This document shows, piece by piece, positions 44,390 to 52,204 of a stretch of 64,000 nt of DNA; within the stretch, counting starts at the first letter, position 1, and the number at the start of each line of letters is the position of its first letter. The notes under the pieces are model-generated. The model had not been told where the DNA came from, made no database searches, and saw only the letters and a list, made by a program, of their open reading frames with translations. The position numbers were made by a program, and so were the translations under genes. This DNA comes from Paraplanobispora takensis. GTDB lineage: Bacteria > Actinomycetota > Actinomycetes > Streptosporangiales > Streptosporangiaceae. The DNA lies in contig NZ_BOOK01000032.1 in assembly GCF_016863195.1 (NCBI RefSeq), positions 124,001 through 188,000 on the forward strand, written 5' to 3'.

Positions 44390-45301
44390 GTGCTCTCCAG
44401 CTACCTCGCCCATCTGGCGGTGGAGCGGGGTCTGGCCGCCAACACTCTGGCCTCCTACCGCCGTGACCTCGTGCGGTATGTGGAGCACCTGAAGAACCGC
44501 GGGCGCGTCACCTTCGGCGAGATCGCCGAGGCCGACGTCGCGGCCTTCCTGACCGTGCTGCGCGAAGGCGACGAGGACCACCAGGCCCTCGTCGCCAGCT
44601 CGGCCGCGCGCGCCGTCTCCGCCGTGCGCGGCCTGCACCGCTTCGCGCTGCGCGAGGGCGTCTCCGGGCACGACCCGGCGGGGCGGGTACGGCCGCCGCG
44701 CCAGCTTCGGCGCCAGCCCAAGGCGATCGGCGTGGAGGAGGTGGAGCGGCTGATCGCCGCCTCCGGGCCGGACGGGGCGCCCCTCACCCTGCGCAACCGC
44801 GCACTGCTGGAGCTGCTGTACGGCACGGGCGCGCGCATCTCCGAGGCCGTCGGCCTGGCGGTGGACGACCTCGACCTCGACCCCGGGGCCCGTCAGGTCA
44901 GGATCCGCGGCAAGGGCGGCCGGCCCCGCCCGGTGCCGCTGGGCCGCTTCGCCGGGGAGGCGCTGGAGGCCTATCTGACCCGGGCCCGTCCCGGCATCGC
45001 CGCCCACGGACGCGGCTCCACCCCGGGGTTGTTCCTCAACGCCCGCGGCGGCAGGCTCACCCGCCAGGGCGCCTGGGAGGTCCTGCAGGCCGCAGCCGAA
45101 CGCGCCGGGCTGGCGGGGGTCTCCCCCCACATGTTGCGCCATTCGTTCGCAACGCACCTCCTGGACGGGGGCGCGGACGTTAGGGTGGTGCAGGAGCTTC
45201 TCGGCCACGCTTCGGCGGCCACCGCCCAGGTGTCCACCCCGGCCGCGGCCGACAGGATCCGAGAGGTATACGCCGCGGCGCACCCGCGCGGACGGCGTTG
45301 A
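44390..45301 (+). CDS. xerD: XerD-like tyrosine recombinase lacking the catalytic tyrosine
   Basis: 303 aa from GTG 44390. A CTG at 44372, behind a well-spaced GGGAGG, would add LSETEA, which fits XerD N-termini better, so a CTG start is possible. The N-terminal core-binding domain (1-95) reads [21 protein letters not shown] in part. Catalytic residues: R149 (GTGARISE), K175 (RGKGGRPRP), H247 and R250 ([13 protein letters not shown]), H273 (LLGHAS). At the tyrosine position the sequence is [11 protein letters not shown], with Ser282 (codon TCC, 45233-45235) where QVYT/QIYT is expected. The downstream helix [10 protein letters not shown] is normal. Either it is catalytically dead or uses another residue. 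Its parA-scpAB neighbours suggest a role in chromosome segregation. Confidence 0.9.
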   Translation: MLSSYLAHLAVERGLAANTLASYRRDLVRYVEHLKNRGRVTFGEIAEADVAAFLTVLREGDEDHQALVASSAARAVSAVRGLHRFALREGVSGHDPAGRVRPPRQLRRQPKAIGVEEVERLIAASGPDGAPLTLRNRALLELLYGTGARISEAVGLAVDDLDLDPGARQVRIRGKGGRPRPVPLGRFAGEALEAYLTRARPGIAAHGRGSTPGLFLNARGGRLTRQGAWEVLQAAAERAGLAGVSPHMLRHSFATHLLDGGADVRVVQELLGHASAATAQVSTPAAADRIREVYAAAHPRGRR

Positions 45302-45400
45302 CTGCCGGTGTGGCAGGGCGTGCCGCCTTGCCGCATACGTGTTGTCGTCATAGTGTCCGTCCGGACGGTCCGGTTCGAGGCCGTCAGGGAGGTTCGACTG

Positions 45401-46348
45401 GTGACTGTGACCACCGACGGTTCTATTCGGGAAACGACCCCGGGAAACCCCGAGAATCCCTGGGGGGACACCAAGACCGCCGGGACCCCCCGAGTCGGGG
45501 GAGTGCTCGGCCCGACCGGGCGTCCCCGTCCGGTCTTCCCCGACCCGCGCCCGCGGACGGTCCACGGACCGGCCCGCGTCGTCGCCATGGTCAACCAGAA
45601 GGGCGGCGTCGGCAAGACGACCACCACCATCAACCTGGGCGCGGCGCTGGCCGAGGCCGGGCTGAAGGTGCTGCTGGTCGACTTCGACCCGCAGGGAGCC
45701 CTCTCGGTGGGCCTGGGGATCAACCCGCTCCAGCTCGACCTGACGGTCTACAACCTCCTGATGGACCGCCAGGTCACCGCGGAGGACGTGCTGCTGGAGA
45801 CCGGCGTCGAGAACATGGACCTGCTGCCCAGCAACATCGACCTGTCGGCGGCGGAGGTCCAGCTCGTCACGGAGGTCGCCCGCGAGCAGGTGCTCGGCCG
45901 GGTGATCAAGCCCCTGCTGCCCGAATACGACGTGTGCCTGATCGACTGCCAGCCCTCCCTGGGCCTGCTCACGATCAACGCGCTGGCCTGCGCACACGGC
46001 GTCATGGTGCCGCTGGAGTGCGAGTTCTTCGCGCTGCGCGGTGTCGCGCTGCTGATGGACACCATCATCAAGGTCCAGGAGCGCATCAACGACGAGCTGG
46101 TGATCGAGGGCCTGCTCGCCACGATGTACGACGCGCGCACCCTGCACGGCCGCGAGGTGCTGGCCCGGGTGGTCGAGGCGTTCGACGAGAAGGTCTACCA
46201 CACGGTGATCAACCGGACGGTCCGCTTCCCCGACGCCACCGTGGCCGGCGAGCCCATCACCAGCTTCGACTCCTCCTCCCTCGGCGCCAGCGCCTACCGC
46301 GAGCTGGCCCGTGAAGTCCTCGCCCGGTGGGACGCGCAGCAGAAGTGA
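45401..46348 (+). CDS. parA: ParA family chromosome-partitioning ATPase
   Basis: 315 aa from GTG 45401, with GGGAGG upstream; a GTG two codons later is an alternative. A Pro/Gly-rich N-terminal extension of about 50 residues precedes the deviant Walker A NQKGGVGKTTTTINLGAALA. VDFDPQGALSVGLG and DVCLIDCQPSLGLLTINAL are the other ParA/Soj motifs, and LECEFFALRGVALLMDTI follows. No ParB gene or parS-like site was recognised nearby, so this is an orphan ParA linked to scpAB, as in other actinobacteria. It probably helps position chromosome or SMC machinery. Confidence 0.92.
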   Translation: MTVTTDGSIRETTPGNPENPWGDTKTAGTPRVGGVLGPTGRPRPVFPDPRPRTVHGPARVVAMVNQKGGVGKTTTTINLGAALAEAGLKVLLVDFDPQGALSVGLGINPLQLDLTVYNLLMDRQVTAEDVLLETGVENMDLLPSNIDLSAAEVQLVTEVAREQVLGRVIKPLLPEYDVCLIDCQPSLGLLTINALACAHGVMVPLECEFFALRGVALLMDTIIKVQERINDELVIEGLLATMYDARTLHGREVLARVVEAFDEKVYHTVINRTVRFPDATVAGEPITSFDSSSLGASAYRELAREVLARWDAQQK

Positions 46349-46377
46349 CCCCGGTCCCGGTGCGGGACAATGCTGGG

Positions 46378-47232
46378 ATGACCGAGCAGGGGCAGGCGGC
46401 CGACGACGGCACCTTCAGGGTGCGCCTGGAGGTCTTCGAGGGCCCCTTCGACCTGCTGCTCGGCCTGATCTCCAAGCACAAGCTGGACATCACGGAGGTC
46501 TCGCTCAGCCAGGTCACCGACGAGTTCATCGCCTACATCCGGGCCAGGGGGCCCGAGTGGGACCTGGACCAGACGAGCCACTTCCTGCTGGTCGCCGCGA
46601 CCCTGCTCGATCTCAAGGCCGCCCGGCTGCTGCCCTCCGGCGAGGTGGACGACGAGGAGGATCTGGCCCTGCTGGAGGCCCGTGACCTGCTGTTCGCCCG
46701 GCTGCTGCAGTACCGGGCCTACAAGGAGGTCGCGAAGGTCCTGTCCGGGCGGATGGCGCAGGAGGCCCTGCGCTTCCCCCGCACCGTGCCGATGGAGGCG
46801 CGCTTCGCCAACCTCCTGCCGGAGCTGGTCCTGGGCATCGGCCCCGAGCGGCTCGCCCGGATCGCCCAGCGGGCCTTCGCGCCCAAGGTCCCGCCGTCGG
46901 TCTCGGTCGCCCACATCTACCAACCGCTCGCCAACGTCCGCGAGCAGGCCGTTATCCTGGTCGAGCGGTTGCGCCGGCTGCGCCGGGCGACCTTCCGGGC
47001 ACTGACCTCCGACTGTGCCGGCACCTTCGAAGTCGTGGCGCGGTTCCTGGCCGTCCTGGAGCTCTTCCGGGAGGCGGCGGTCTCCTTCGACCAGGTGGAG
47101 CCGCTGGGGGAGCTGCACGTGACCTGGACCGGCAGCGACGACGGGGACGTCGTCGTGGCCGACGACTACGACGAAGCGAGGGAGGAGCCCGCCGATGACC
47201 GAGGCGGTGCCCGCCGGGACGCCGGCGGGTGA
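46378..47232 (+). CDS. scpA: Segregation and condensation protein A
   Basis: 284 aa kleisin of the SMC-ScpAB complex. ATG at 46378, with only a weak ribosome-binding site. FRVRLEVFEGPFDLLLGLISKHKLD opens the N-terminal Smc-neck-binding domain; FLLVAATLLDLKAARLLP and the C-terminal winged helix TFRALTSDCAGTFEVVARFLAVLELFRE are typical. The C-terminal tail is acidic. It overlaps scpB by 38 bp. Confidence 0.95.
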   Translation: MTEQGQAADDGTFRVRLEVFEGPFDLLLGLISKHKLDITEVSLSQVTDEFIAYIRARGPEWDLDQTSHFLLVAATLLDLKAARLLPSGEVDDEEDLALLEARDLLFARLLQYRAYKEVAKVLSGRMAQEALRFPRTVPMEARFANLLPELVLGIGPERLARIAQRAFAPKVPPSVSVAHIYQPLANVREQAVILVERLRRLRRATFRALTSDCAGTFEVVARFLAVLELFREAAVSFDQVEPLGELHVTWTGSDDGDVVVADDYDEAREEPADDRGGARRDAGG

Positions 47233-47842
47233 GACGGCGGGCGCGGTGACGGGGGCGGCGGAAGCGGCGGATCCTCCGGCGACGCCGCCCGCGCAGGACG
47301 GTCCCGGTCTGCGCGCCCACCTGGAGGCGATCCTGCTCGTGGTCGACGAGCCGGTCGCCGAGGTGACCCTCGCCCAGGTGCTGGAGCGGCCGGTGCCCGA
47401 GGTCGCCGCGGTGCTGCGCGAGCTGTCGGCGGAATACACCGCCGACGGCCGTGGTTTCGATCTGAGAGAGGTCGCCGGCGGCTGGCGGTTCTACACGCGG
47501 GCCGAGTGCGCCTCCTCCGTGGAGCGTTTCGTCCGCGACGGCCAGCAGGCGCGGCTCACCCAGGCCGCCCTGGAGACCCTGGCCGTGGTCGCCTACCGGC
47601 AGCCCGTCAGCCGGGCGAGGGTGGCGGCCATCCGAGGGGTCAACAGCGACGGCGTGATGCGGACGCTGGTGGCCCGGGGGCTGGTCGAGGAGGCCGGCAC
47701 CGAACCGGAGAGCCAGGCCGTGCTCTACCGGACGAGTTCGTATTTTCTCGAGCGGATGGGCCTGAGGAGCCTCGACGAGCTCCCCGAGCTGGCCCCATTC
47801 CTGCCCGACGACGTGGAAACCCTAGAGGAGCACAGACAGTGA
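47195..47842 (+). CDS. scpB: Segregation and condensation protein B
   Basis: 215 aa. An Ala/Pro/Gly-rich N-terminus of about 38 residues precedes the twin winged-helix ScpB fold: LRAHLEAILLVVDEPV, RGFDLREVAGGWRFYTR, LTQAALETLAVVAYRQPVSRARVAAIRGVNSDGV. It dimerises and binds ScpA. The start lies inside scpA and the end overlaps the next gene (GTGA). Confidence 0.95.
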   Translation: MTEAVPAGTPAGETAGAVTGAAEAADPPATPPAQDGPGLRAHLEAILLVVDEPVAEVTLAQVLERPVPEVAAVLRELSAEYTADGRGFDLREVAGGWRFYTRAECASSVERFVRDGQQARLTQAALETLAVVAYRQPVSRARVAAIRGVNSDGVMRTLVARGLVEEAGTEPESQAVLYRTSSYFLERMGLRSLDELPELAPFLPDDVETLEEHRQ

Positions 47843-49614
47843 ACAACAGGCGTAGCACCCCGTCCGGTGATGGACGCGGTCGAGGCCGCGGCGGCGCCCC
47901 GCGCGGTGGCAACCCGCGCACCGGAGGCACCCCCCGTGGCGGCGGATCCCGTGGCGGGTTCCGCGCCGACAGCCGCGGCTTCCGCTCAGACTCCCCCCGG
48001 CGCGACGACCGCGGCGGGTTCCGCGACGAGCGCCGTGATGACCGGGGTGGGTTCCGTCCCGAGCGTCGTGACGATCGCGGCGGGTCCCGCGAGGACCGGG
48101 GCGGGTTCCGCCCCGAGCGCCGCGACGACCGGGGCGGCTTCCGGGACGACCGGCGTGACGATCGCGGTGGGTTCCGTGCGGAGCGCGGTGGTTCCAGGAG
48201 CCGGTACGGCAGGCCCGCCGGTGAGGACCGGGGCGGGTTCCGCGACGAGCGCCGTGATGACCGGGGCGGGTTCCGTCCCGAGCGTCGTGACGACCGGGGC
48301 GAGCGCGGCGGGTTCCGTGAGGATCGGCGTGACGATCGCGGTGGGTTCCGTGCGGAGCGCGGTGGTTCCAGGAGCCGGTACGGCAGGCCCGTCGGCGAGG
48401 ACCGGGGCGGGTTCCGCGACGAGCGCCGTGATGACCGGGGTGGGTTCCGTCCCGAGCGTCGTGACGACCGGGGCGAGCGCGGCGGGTTCCGCGAGGAGCG
48501 GGGCGGGTTCCGTGAGGACCGGCGCGAGGAGCGCGGCGGGTTCCGGGACGACCGCGGCGGGTTCCGTGAGGGCCGTGAGGGCTCCCGGACCGGCGCCCCG
48601 CGGCGTGAGGACCGGGACGGCTCCCGAGGCCGTTACGGGCGCTCCGAGCGTCGCGACGAGGTGCAGACGATCGGCGGTCGCGGCACCCGGTACGGTCAGG
48701 GCCGTACCACCGGTCAGGACCGCACCGCCGGGCAGAGCCGTACCGCCAAGGACCGCACCCCGGCCGCCAAGGCCGGCCGCCGGCCCGGCACGGTCGAGAA
48801 CGACCGGTTCAAGACCGCTCGCCAGCCCATGCGCGACCCGGACTTCTACGACCGCGACTACGCCGACGAGCGCGACACCACCGAGGTCCCCGGCGGCGTC
48901 CGGCTGCAGAAGGTCCTCGCCCAGGCGGGAGTGGCCAGCCGCCGCGCCTGCGAGGAGATGATCGGCGACGGCCGGGTGACGGTCGACGGCCAGGTGGTCC
49001 GCCGCTTCGGCGCCCGGGTCGACCCGGCCAAGCAGGTCATCCACGTGGACGGCAAGCGCCTGCCCACCATGCCCGACCTGGTCTACTTCGCCATCAACAA
49101 GCCGATCGGCGTCGTCAGCACGATGTCCGACCCCGAGGGCCGCCCGTCCCTGGCGGACTACGTGGCCGACCGCACCGAGCGCCTGTTCCACGTGGGCCGT
49201 CTCGACACCGAGACCGAGGGCCTGATCCTGCTCACCAACGACGGTGAGCTGGCCAACCGGCTGACCCACCCCAGCTACGGCGTGCAGAAGAAGTACTGGG
49301 CCAAGGTCCCCGGCCGCATCAAGCCCGACCTGGCCCGCCGCCTGAAGAAGGGCATCGAGCTGGAGGACGGCATCGCCAAGGCCGACTCCTTCACGCTCGT
49401 GCAGGAGCACGGGCAGCAGTCGCTGGTCGAGATCGTCCTGCACGAGGGCCGCAAGCACATCGTGCGGCGCATGCTGGAGGAGGTCGGGCACCCGGTCATC
49501 GACCTGGCCCGCATCGAGTTCGGCCCGGTCAAGCTCGGGCGGCTCAAGCCCGGCACCGTGCGTTCGCTCACGGTCAGGGAAGTCGGGGAGCTCTACGCCG
49601 CCGTCGGGCTGTAA
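47839..49614 (+). CDS. rluB: 23S/16S rRNA pseudouridine synthase with long RGG-like N-terminal extension
   Basis: 591 aa, GTG overlapping the scpB stop, GAGGAG upstream. Residues 1 to about 330 are disordered, built of Arg/Asp/Gly/Phe repeats (RDDRGGFR, RDERRDDRGG). Then come the S4 RNA-binding domain (VRLQKVLAQAGVASRRACEE, about 354-400) and the RsuA/RluB/E/F catalytic domain with Asp456 in HVGRLDTETEGLILL. EVGHPVIDLARIEFGPVKLG closes it. It modifies uridine in rRNA; RluB-type (23S) is the best guess. The tail resembles eukaryotic RGG domains and may add RNA affinity or condensate behaviour. DNA repeats inside are listed separately. Confidence 0.9.
   Translation: MNNRRSTPSGDGRGRGRGGAPRGGNPRTGGTPRGGGSRGGFRADSRGFRSDSPRRDDRGGFRDERRDDRGGFRPERRDDRGGSREDRGGFRPERRDDRGGFRDDRRDDRGGFRAERGGSRSRYGRPAGEDRGGFRDERRDDRGGFRPERRDDRGERGGFREDRRDDRGGFRAERGGSRSRYGRPVGEDRGGFRDERRDDRGGFRPERRDDRGERGGFREERGGFREDRREERGGFRDDRGGFREGREGSRTGAPRREDRDGSRGRYGRSERRDEVQTIGGRGTRYGQGRTTGQDRTAGQSRTAKDRTPAAKAGRRPGTVENDRFKTARQPMRDPDFYDRDYADERDTTEVPGGVRLQKVLAQAGVASRRACEEMIGDGRVTVDGQVVRRFGARVDPAKQVIHVDGKRLPTMPDLVYFAINKPIGVVSTMSDPEGRPSLADYVADRTERLFHVGRLDTETEGLILLTNDGELANRLTHPSYGVQKKYWAKVPGRIKPDLARRLKKGIELEDGIAKADSFTLVQEHGQQSLVEIVLHEGRKHIVRRMLEEVGHPVIDLARIEFGPVKLGRLKPGTVRSLTVREVGELYAAVGL
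48151..48498 (+). repeat. 174-bp tandem duplication within the pseudouridine synthase repeat region
   Basis: The segment starting cggcgtgacgatcgcggtgg at 48151 recurs at 48325, offset 174 bp (58 codons), nearly identical including the unique ggttccaggagccggtacgg stretch. Shorter gaccgggg(c/t)gggttccg(t/c) units repeat throughout about 47990-48570. Confidence 0.85.
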
Positions 49615-49639
49615 CCTTCCGGGATACAGACGTTCAGGA

Positions 49640-49671
49640 CATGCCGGGCCGCCGATGGGCGGCCCGGCATG
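49640..49671 (+). terminator. Perfect 14-bp hairpin between pseudouridine synthase and aroH
   Basis: catgccgggccgcc pairs with ggcggcccggcatg around a 4-nt loop, 25 nt after the stop and only 20 nt before the aroH start. It can be a terminator or attenuator; there is no T-run. Confidence 0.65.
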
Positions 49672-49691
49672 AACGGTACGGAGGAACGACG

Positions 49692-50051
49692 ATGGTGCGG
49701 GCGATCCGCGGTGCGATCCAGGTCGAGACGAACGACCGGGACGCCATCCTGTCCGGGGTCACCGAGCTGGTCAGCGAGGTGATGACGCGCAACGCGCTCA
49801 CCACCGACGACGTGATCAGCGTGATCTTCACGGCGACTCCCGATCTGACGGCGGAGTTCCCCGCGCTGGCCGCGCGCAAGCTCGGCTTCCACGACGTGCC
49901 GCTCATCTGCGCCTCCGAGATCGACGTGCCCGGCGCGCTGCCCCGCGTGGTGCGGCTGATGGCCCACGTGGAGACCGACAAGTCGCGCCAGGAGATCCAG
50001 CACGTCTACCTGCGCGGCGCGGTGGCCCTGCGAGTGGACATCGCCCAGTGA
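49692..50051 (+). CDS. aroH: Chorismate mutase, AroH class
   Basis: 119 aa, trimeric pseudo-alpha/beta-barrel enzyme converting chorismate to prephenate. ATG at 49692 with GGAGG 7 nt upstream. VRAIRGAIQVETNDRDAI contains the conserved substrate-binding arginines; ICASEIDVPGALPRVVRLMAHVET and IQHVYLRGAVALR supply the Glu, Arg and Tyr active-site residues seen in Bacillus AroH. The next gene, prephenate dehydrogenase, uses its product. Confidence 0.95.
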   Translation: MVRAIRGAIQVETNDRDAILSGVTELVSEVMTRNALTTDDVISVIFTATPDLTAEFPALAARKLGFHDVPLICASEIDVPGALPRVVRLMAHVETDKSRQEIQHVYLRGAVALRVDIAQ

Positions 50052-50052
50052 G

Positions 50053-50092
50053 CCCCCCGTGCCCCCCGTGCCCCCCGTGCCCCCTGTGCCCC
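50053..50092. repeat. C-rich 9-bp microsatellite between aroH and tyrA
   Basis: ccccccgtg-type units repeat four times (last one with ccccctgtg). The stretch is upstream of the tyrA start and not part of a supported gene. Confidence 0.75.
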
Positions 50093-50142
50093 TGCCCGGC
50101 CCCGCCGACCCCCTGGGCCCTCTGCACGCCCGTGGGGACCGT

Positions 50143-51288
50143 GTGAGCGGCCTGCAGAGCGTTCTGATCGTCGGCACGGGCCTCATCGGCACCTCGGTCG
50201 CCCTGGCCCTGCGCGAGCAGGGCGTCACGGTCTACCTGACCGACCGCGACGCGGCCGCCCTGCGGCTGGCCAGGGAACTGGGCGCGGGCATCGAGTGGCA
50301 CCCCGGCCGACCCGCCGACCTGGACCCGGACGTCCCCTGGCATCCGGGCCGCCCGGTGGACCTGGCGGTCGTCGCCGTGCCCCCGCAGCTGGTGGCCGAG
50401 CAGATCGCCCAGCTCCAGCGGGCCGGGGCCGCCCGCTTCTACACCGACGTGGCCAGCGTCAAGGCGCTCCCGCTGCGCCGGGCCGAGGAACTGGGCTGCG
50501 ACCTGAGCACCTACGCCGCCGGGCACCCGCTCGCGGGCCGGGAGCGTTCGGGGCCGGCCGCGGCCCGGGCCGACCTGTTCCTGGGCCGCCCGTGGGCGCT
50601 GTGCCCCACCGACAGGACCTCGCCCGAGGCGGTGGAGATCGTGCGCGGGCTGGTCAAGCTCTGCGGCGGCGAGGTCGTCGAGGTGGACGCCGACCAGCAC
50701 GACGAGGCCGTCGCACTGGTCTCCCACGCCCCGCACGTGGCCGCCTCCGCGGTGGCCGCCAGGCTCGCCGACGCCCCGGCCGCCGCGCTCGGCCTGGCCG
50801 GGCAGGGGGTCCGCGACGTGACGCGCATCGCGGCGGGAGACCCGGGCCTGTGGACCGGGATCCTGTCCGGCAACGCGCTCCCGGTGGCCGACGTCCTGGA
50901 GGCGGTGGCGGCCGACCTGGCCGCGGCGGCCGCCTCGCTGCGCGCCGCCGCCGGGGGCGCCCCGTCGGAGACGGCGCCGTGGGACGGGGAGGCGATGGGC
51001 CGGGTCACCGATCTGCTGCGCCGCGGGGTCGCGGGCACCGGCCGGATCCCCGGCAAGCACGGCGGTCCCGCGCGCACCTACGCGGTCGTCCAGGTGATCA
51101 TCGGCGACCGGCCCGGCGAGCTGGCCCGGCTGTTCCAGGTGGCCGAGGAGAGCGGCGTCAACATCGAGGACGTCCGCCTGGAGCACGCCCCCGGCCTGCC
51201 GCTGGGCGCCGCCGACCTGTTCGTGCAGCCCGAGGCGGCCGGCCCGCTGTCGCAGGCCCTGCGCGCGCACGGGTGGCACCTGCCCTGA
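50143..51288 (+). CDS. tyrA: Prephenate dehydrogenase
   Basis: 381 aa. Oxidatively decarboxylates prephenate to 4-hydroxyphenylpyruvate for tyrosine. GTG at 50143 with GGGGA upstream and directly followed by the Rossmann motif VLIVGTGLIGTSVALAL. AAGHPLAGRERSG carries the catalytic His and substrate residues. The C-terminal ACT domain (about 300-375, TYAVVQVIIGDRPGELARLF) suggests allosteric control by amino acids. Family length is normal. Confidence 0.95.
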   Translation: MSGLQSVLIVGTGLIGTSVALALREQGVTVYLTDRDAAALRLARELGAGIEWHPGRPADLDPDVPWHPGRPVDLAVVAVPPQLVAEQIAQLQRAGAARFYTDVASVKALPLRRAEELGCDLSTYAAGHPLAGRERSGPAAARADLFLGRPWALCPTDRTSPEAVEIVRGLVKLCGGEVVEVDADQHDEAVALVSHAPHVAASAVAARLADAPAAALGLAGQGVRDVTRIAAGDPGLWTGILSGNALPVADVLEAVAADLAAAAASLRAAAGGAPSETAPWDGEAMGRVTDLLRRGVAGTGRIPGKHGGPARTYAVVQVIIGDRPGELARLFQVAEESGVNIEDVRLEHAPGLPLGAADLFVQPEAAGPLSQALRAHGWHLP

Positions 51289-51440
51289 GGCTCCGCGTGG
51301 CCGTGGTCCTGTCCCGGGGCTCCGCATGCTTGTGGCCCCGCCCCGGGGCTCCGCGTGCACGGCCGGCTCTGCTCCGGGGCCTGTGCGCGCGGCGGGCTTC
51401 GCTCCGGGACCCCGCGCGGCCACGGCCGTGCCGACGCCGT
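51289..51440. repeat. Degenerate 29-31 bp tandem repeats
   Basis: Three clear units of ggctccgc...(cc)cgg and two decayed ones follow the tyrA stop. Each starts ggctccgc(g/a)tg and ends c(t/c)ccgg. No gene or hairpin recognised; the cmk ribosome-binding site comes later at about 51534. Confidence 0.5.
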
Positions 51441-51547
51441 CCGCGCCGGTCCCGCGCCCGTGCCCGCGGCGTCCGTGATGCGTGGGTGCGCGCAGGCTCC
51501 CGGTAGCCTCGTACGGACAACTGAAGCGGGTGCAAGGGAGAGGCGTC

Positions 51548-52204
51548 GTGACCGGACTGGTCGTCGCCATGGACGGGCCCTCGGGGTCCGGTAAGTCGAG
51601 CGCGTCACGCGGTGTCGCGCGGGCGCTGGGACTGCGGTACCTCGACACCGGGGCGATGTACCGGGCGATCACGTGGTGGATGCTCCGGCAGGAGGTCGAC
51701 ATCGCCGACCCGGCGGCCGTCGCGGCCAGGGCGCTCGACCCGGAGCTCACGATGGGGACCGACCCCGACGCGCCGTCGGTGGCCGTGGACGGTGCCGACG
51801 CCTCCGGGCCGATCCGCACCGCCGAGGTGACCGCGGCCGTCTCGGCGGTGAGCGCGGTGCCCGAGGTGCGCCGGCGGCTCGTCGCCCAGCAGCGTGAGAT
51901 CATCGGCGACGGAGGTATCGTCGTCGAGGGGCGTGACATCGGCACCGTGGTCACCCCCGACGCGCCGGTCAAGATCTATCTGACCGCGAGCGCGGAGGCC
52001 CGGGCGGCCCGCCGTACGGCCGAGCTCACCGGCACGACGGTGGAGGCGCAGAAGGCCGCGATGGCCCGGCGCGACACGCTGGACTCCACGCGCAAGACCG
52101 ACCCGCTGTCGATGGCGCCCGACGCCGTCGAACTCGACACCACACCGCTCAACCTCGACGAGGTCATCGCCGAGGTGCTGCGGGTCATTAAGGAAAAAGT
52201 GTGA
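51548..52204 (+). CDS. cmk: Cytidylate kinase
   Basis: 218 aa; phosphorylates CMP/dCMP with ATP. GTG at 51548, preceded by AAGGGAGAGG. P-loop [25 protein letters not shown] (NMP site), [21 protein letters not shown] and [14 protein letters not shown] (lid) identify it. The stop overlaps the der start (GTGA). Confidence 0.96.
   Translation: MTGLVVAMDGPSGSGKSSASRGVARALGLRYLDTGAMYRAITWWMLRQEVDIADPAAVAARALDPELTMGTDPDAPSVAVDGADASGPIRTAEVTAAVSAVSAVPEVRRRLVAQQREIIGDGGIVVEGRDIGTVVTPDAPVKIYLTASAEARAARRTAELTGTTVEAQKAAMARRDTLDSTRKTDPLSMAPDAVELDTTPLNLDEVIAEVLRVIKEKV

Noticed and set aside
47990-48600. CRISPR-like appearance of repeated units
   Set aside because: The units are contiguous, multiples of three, in frame with the pseudouridine synthase and lack unique spacers of fixed length.
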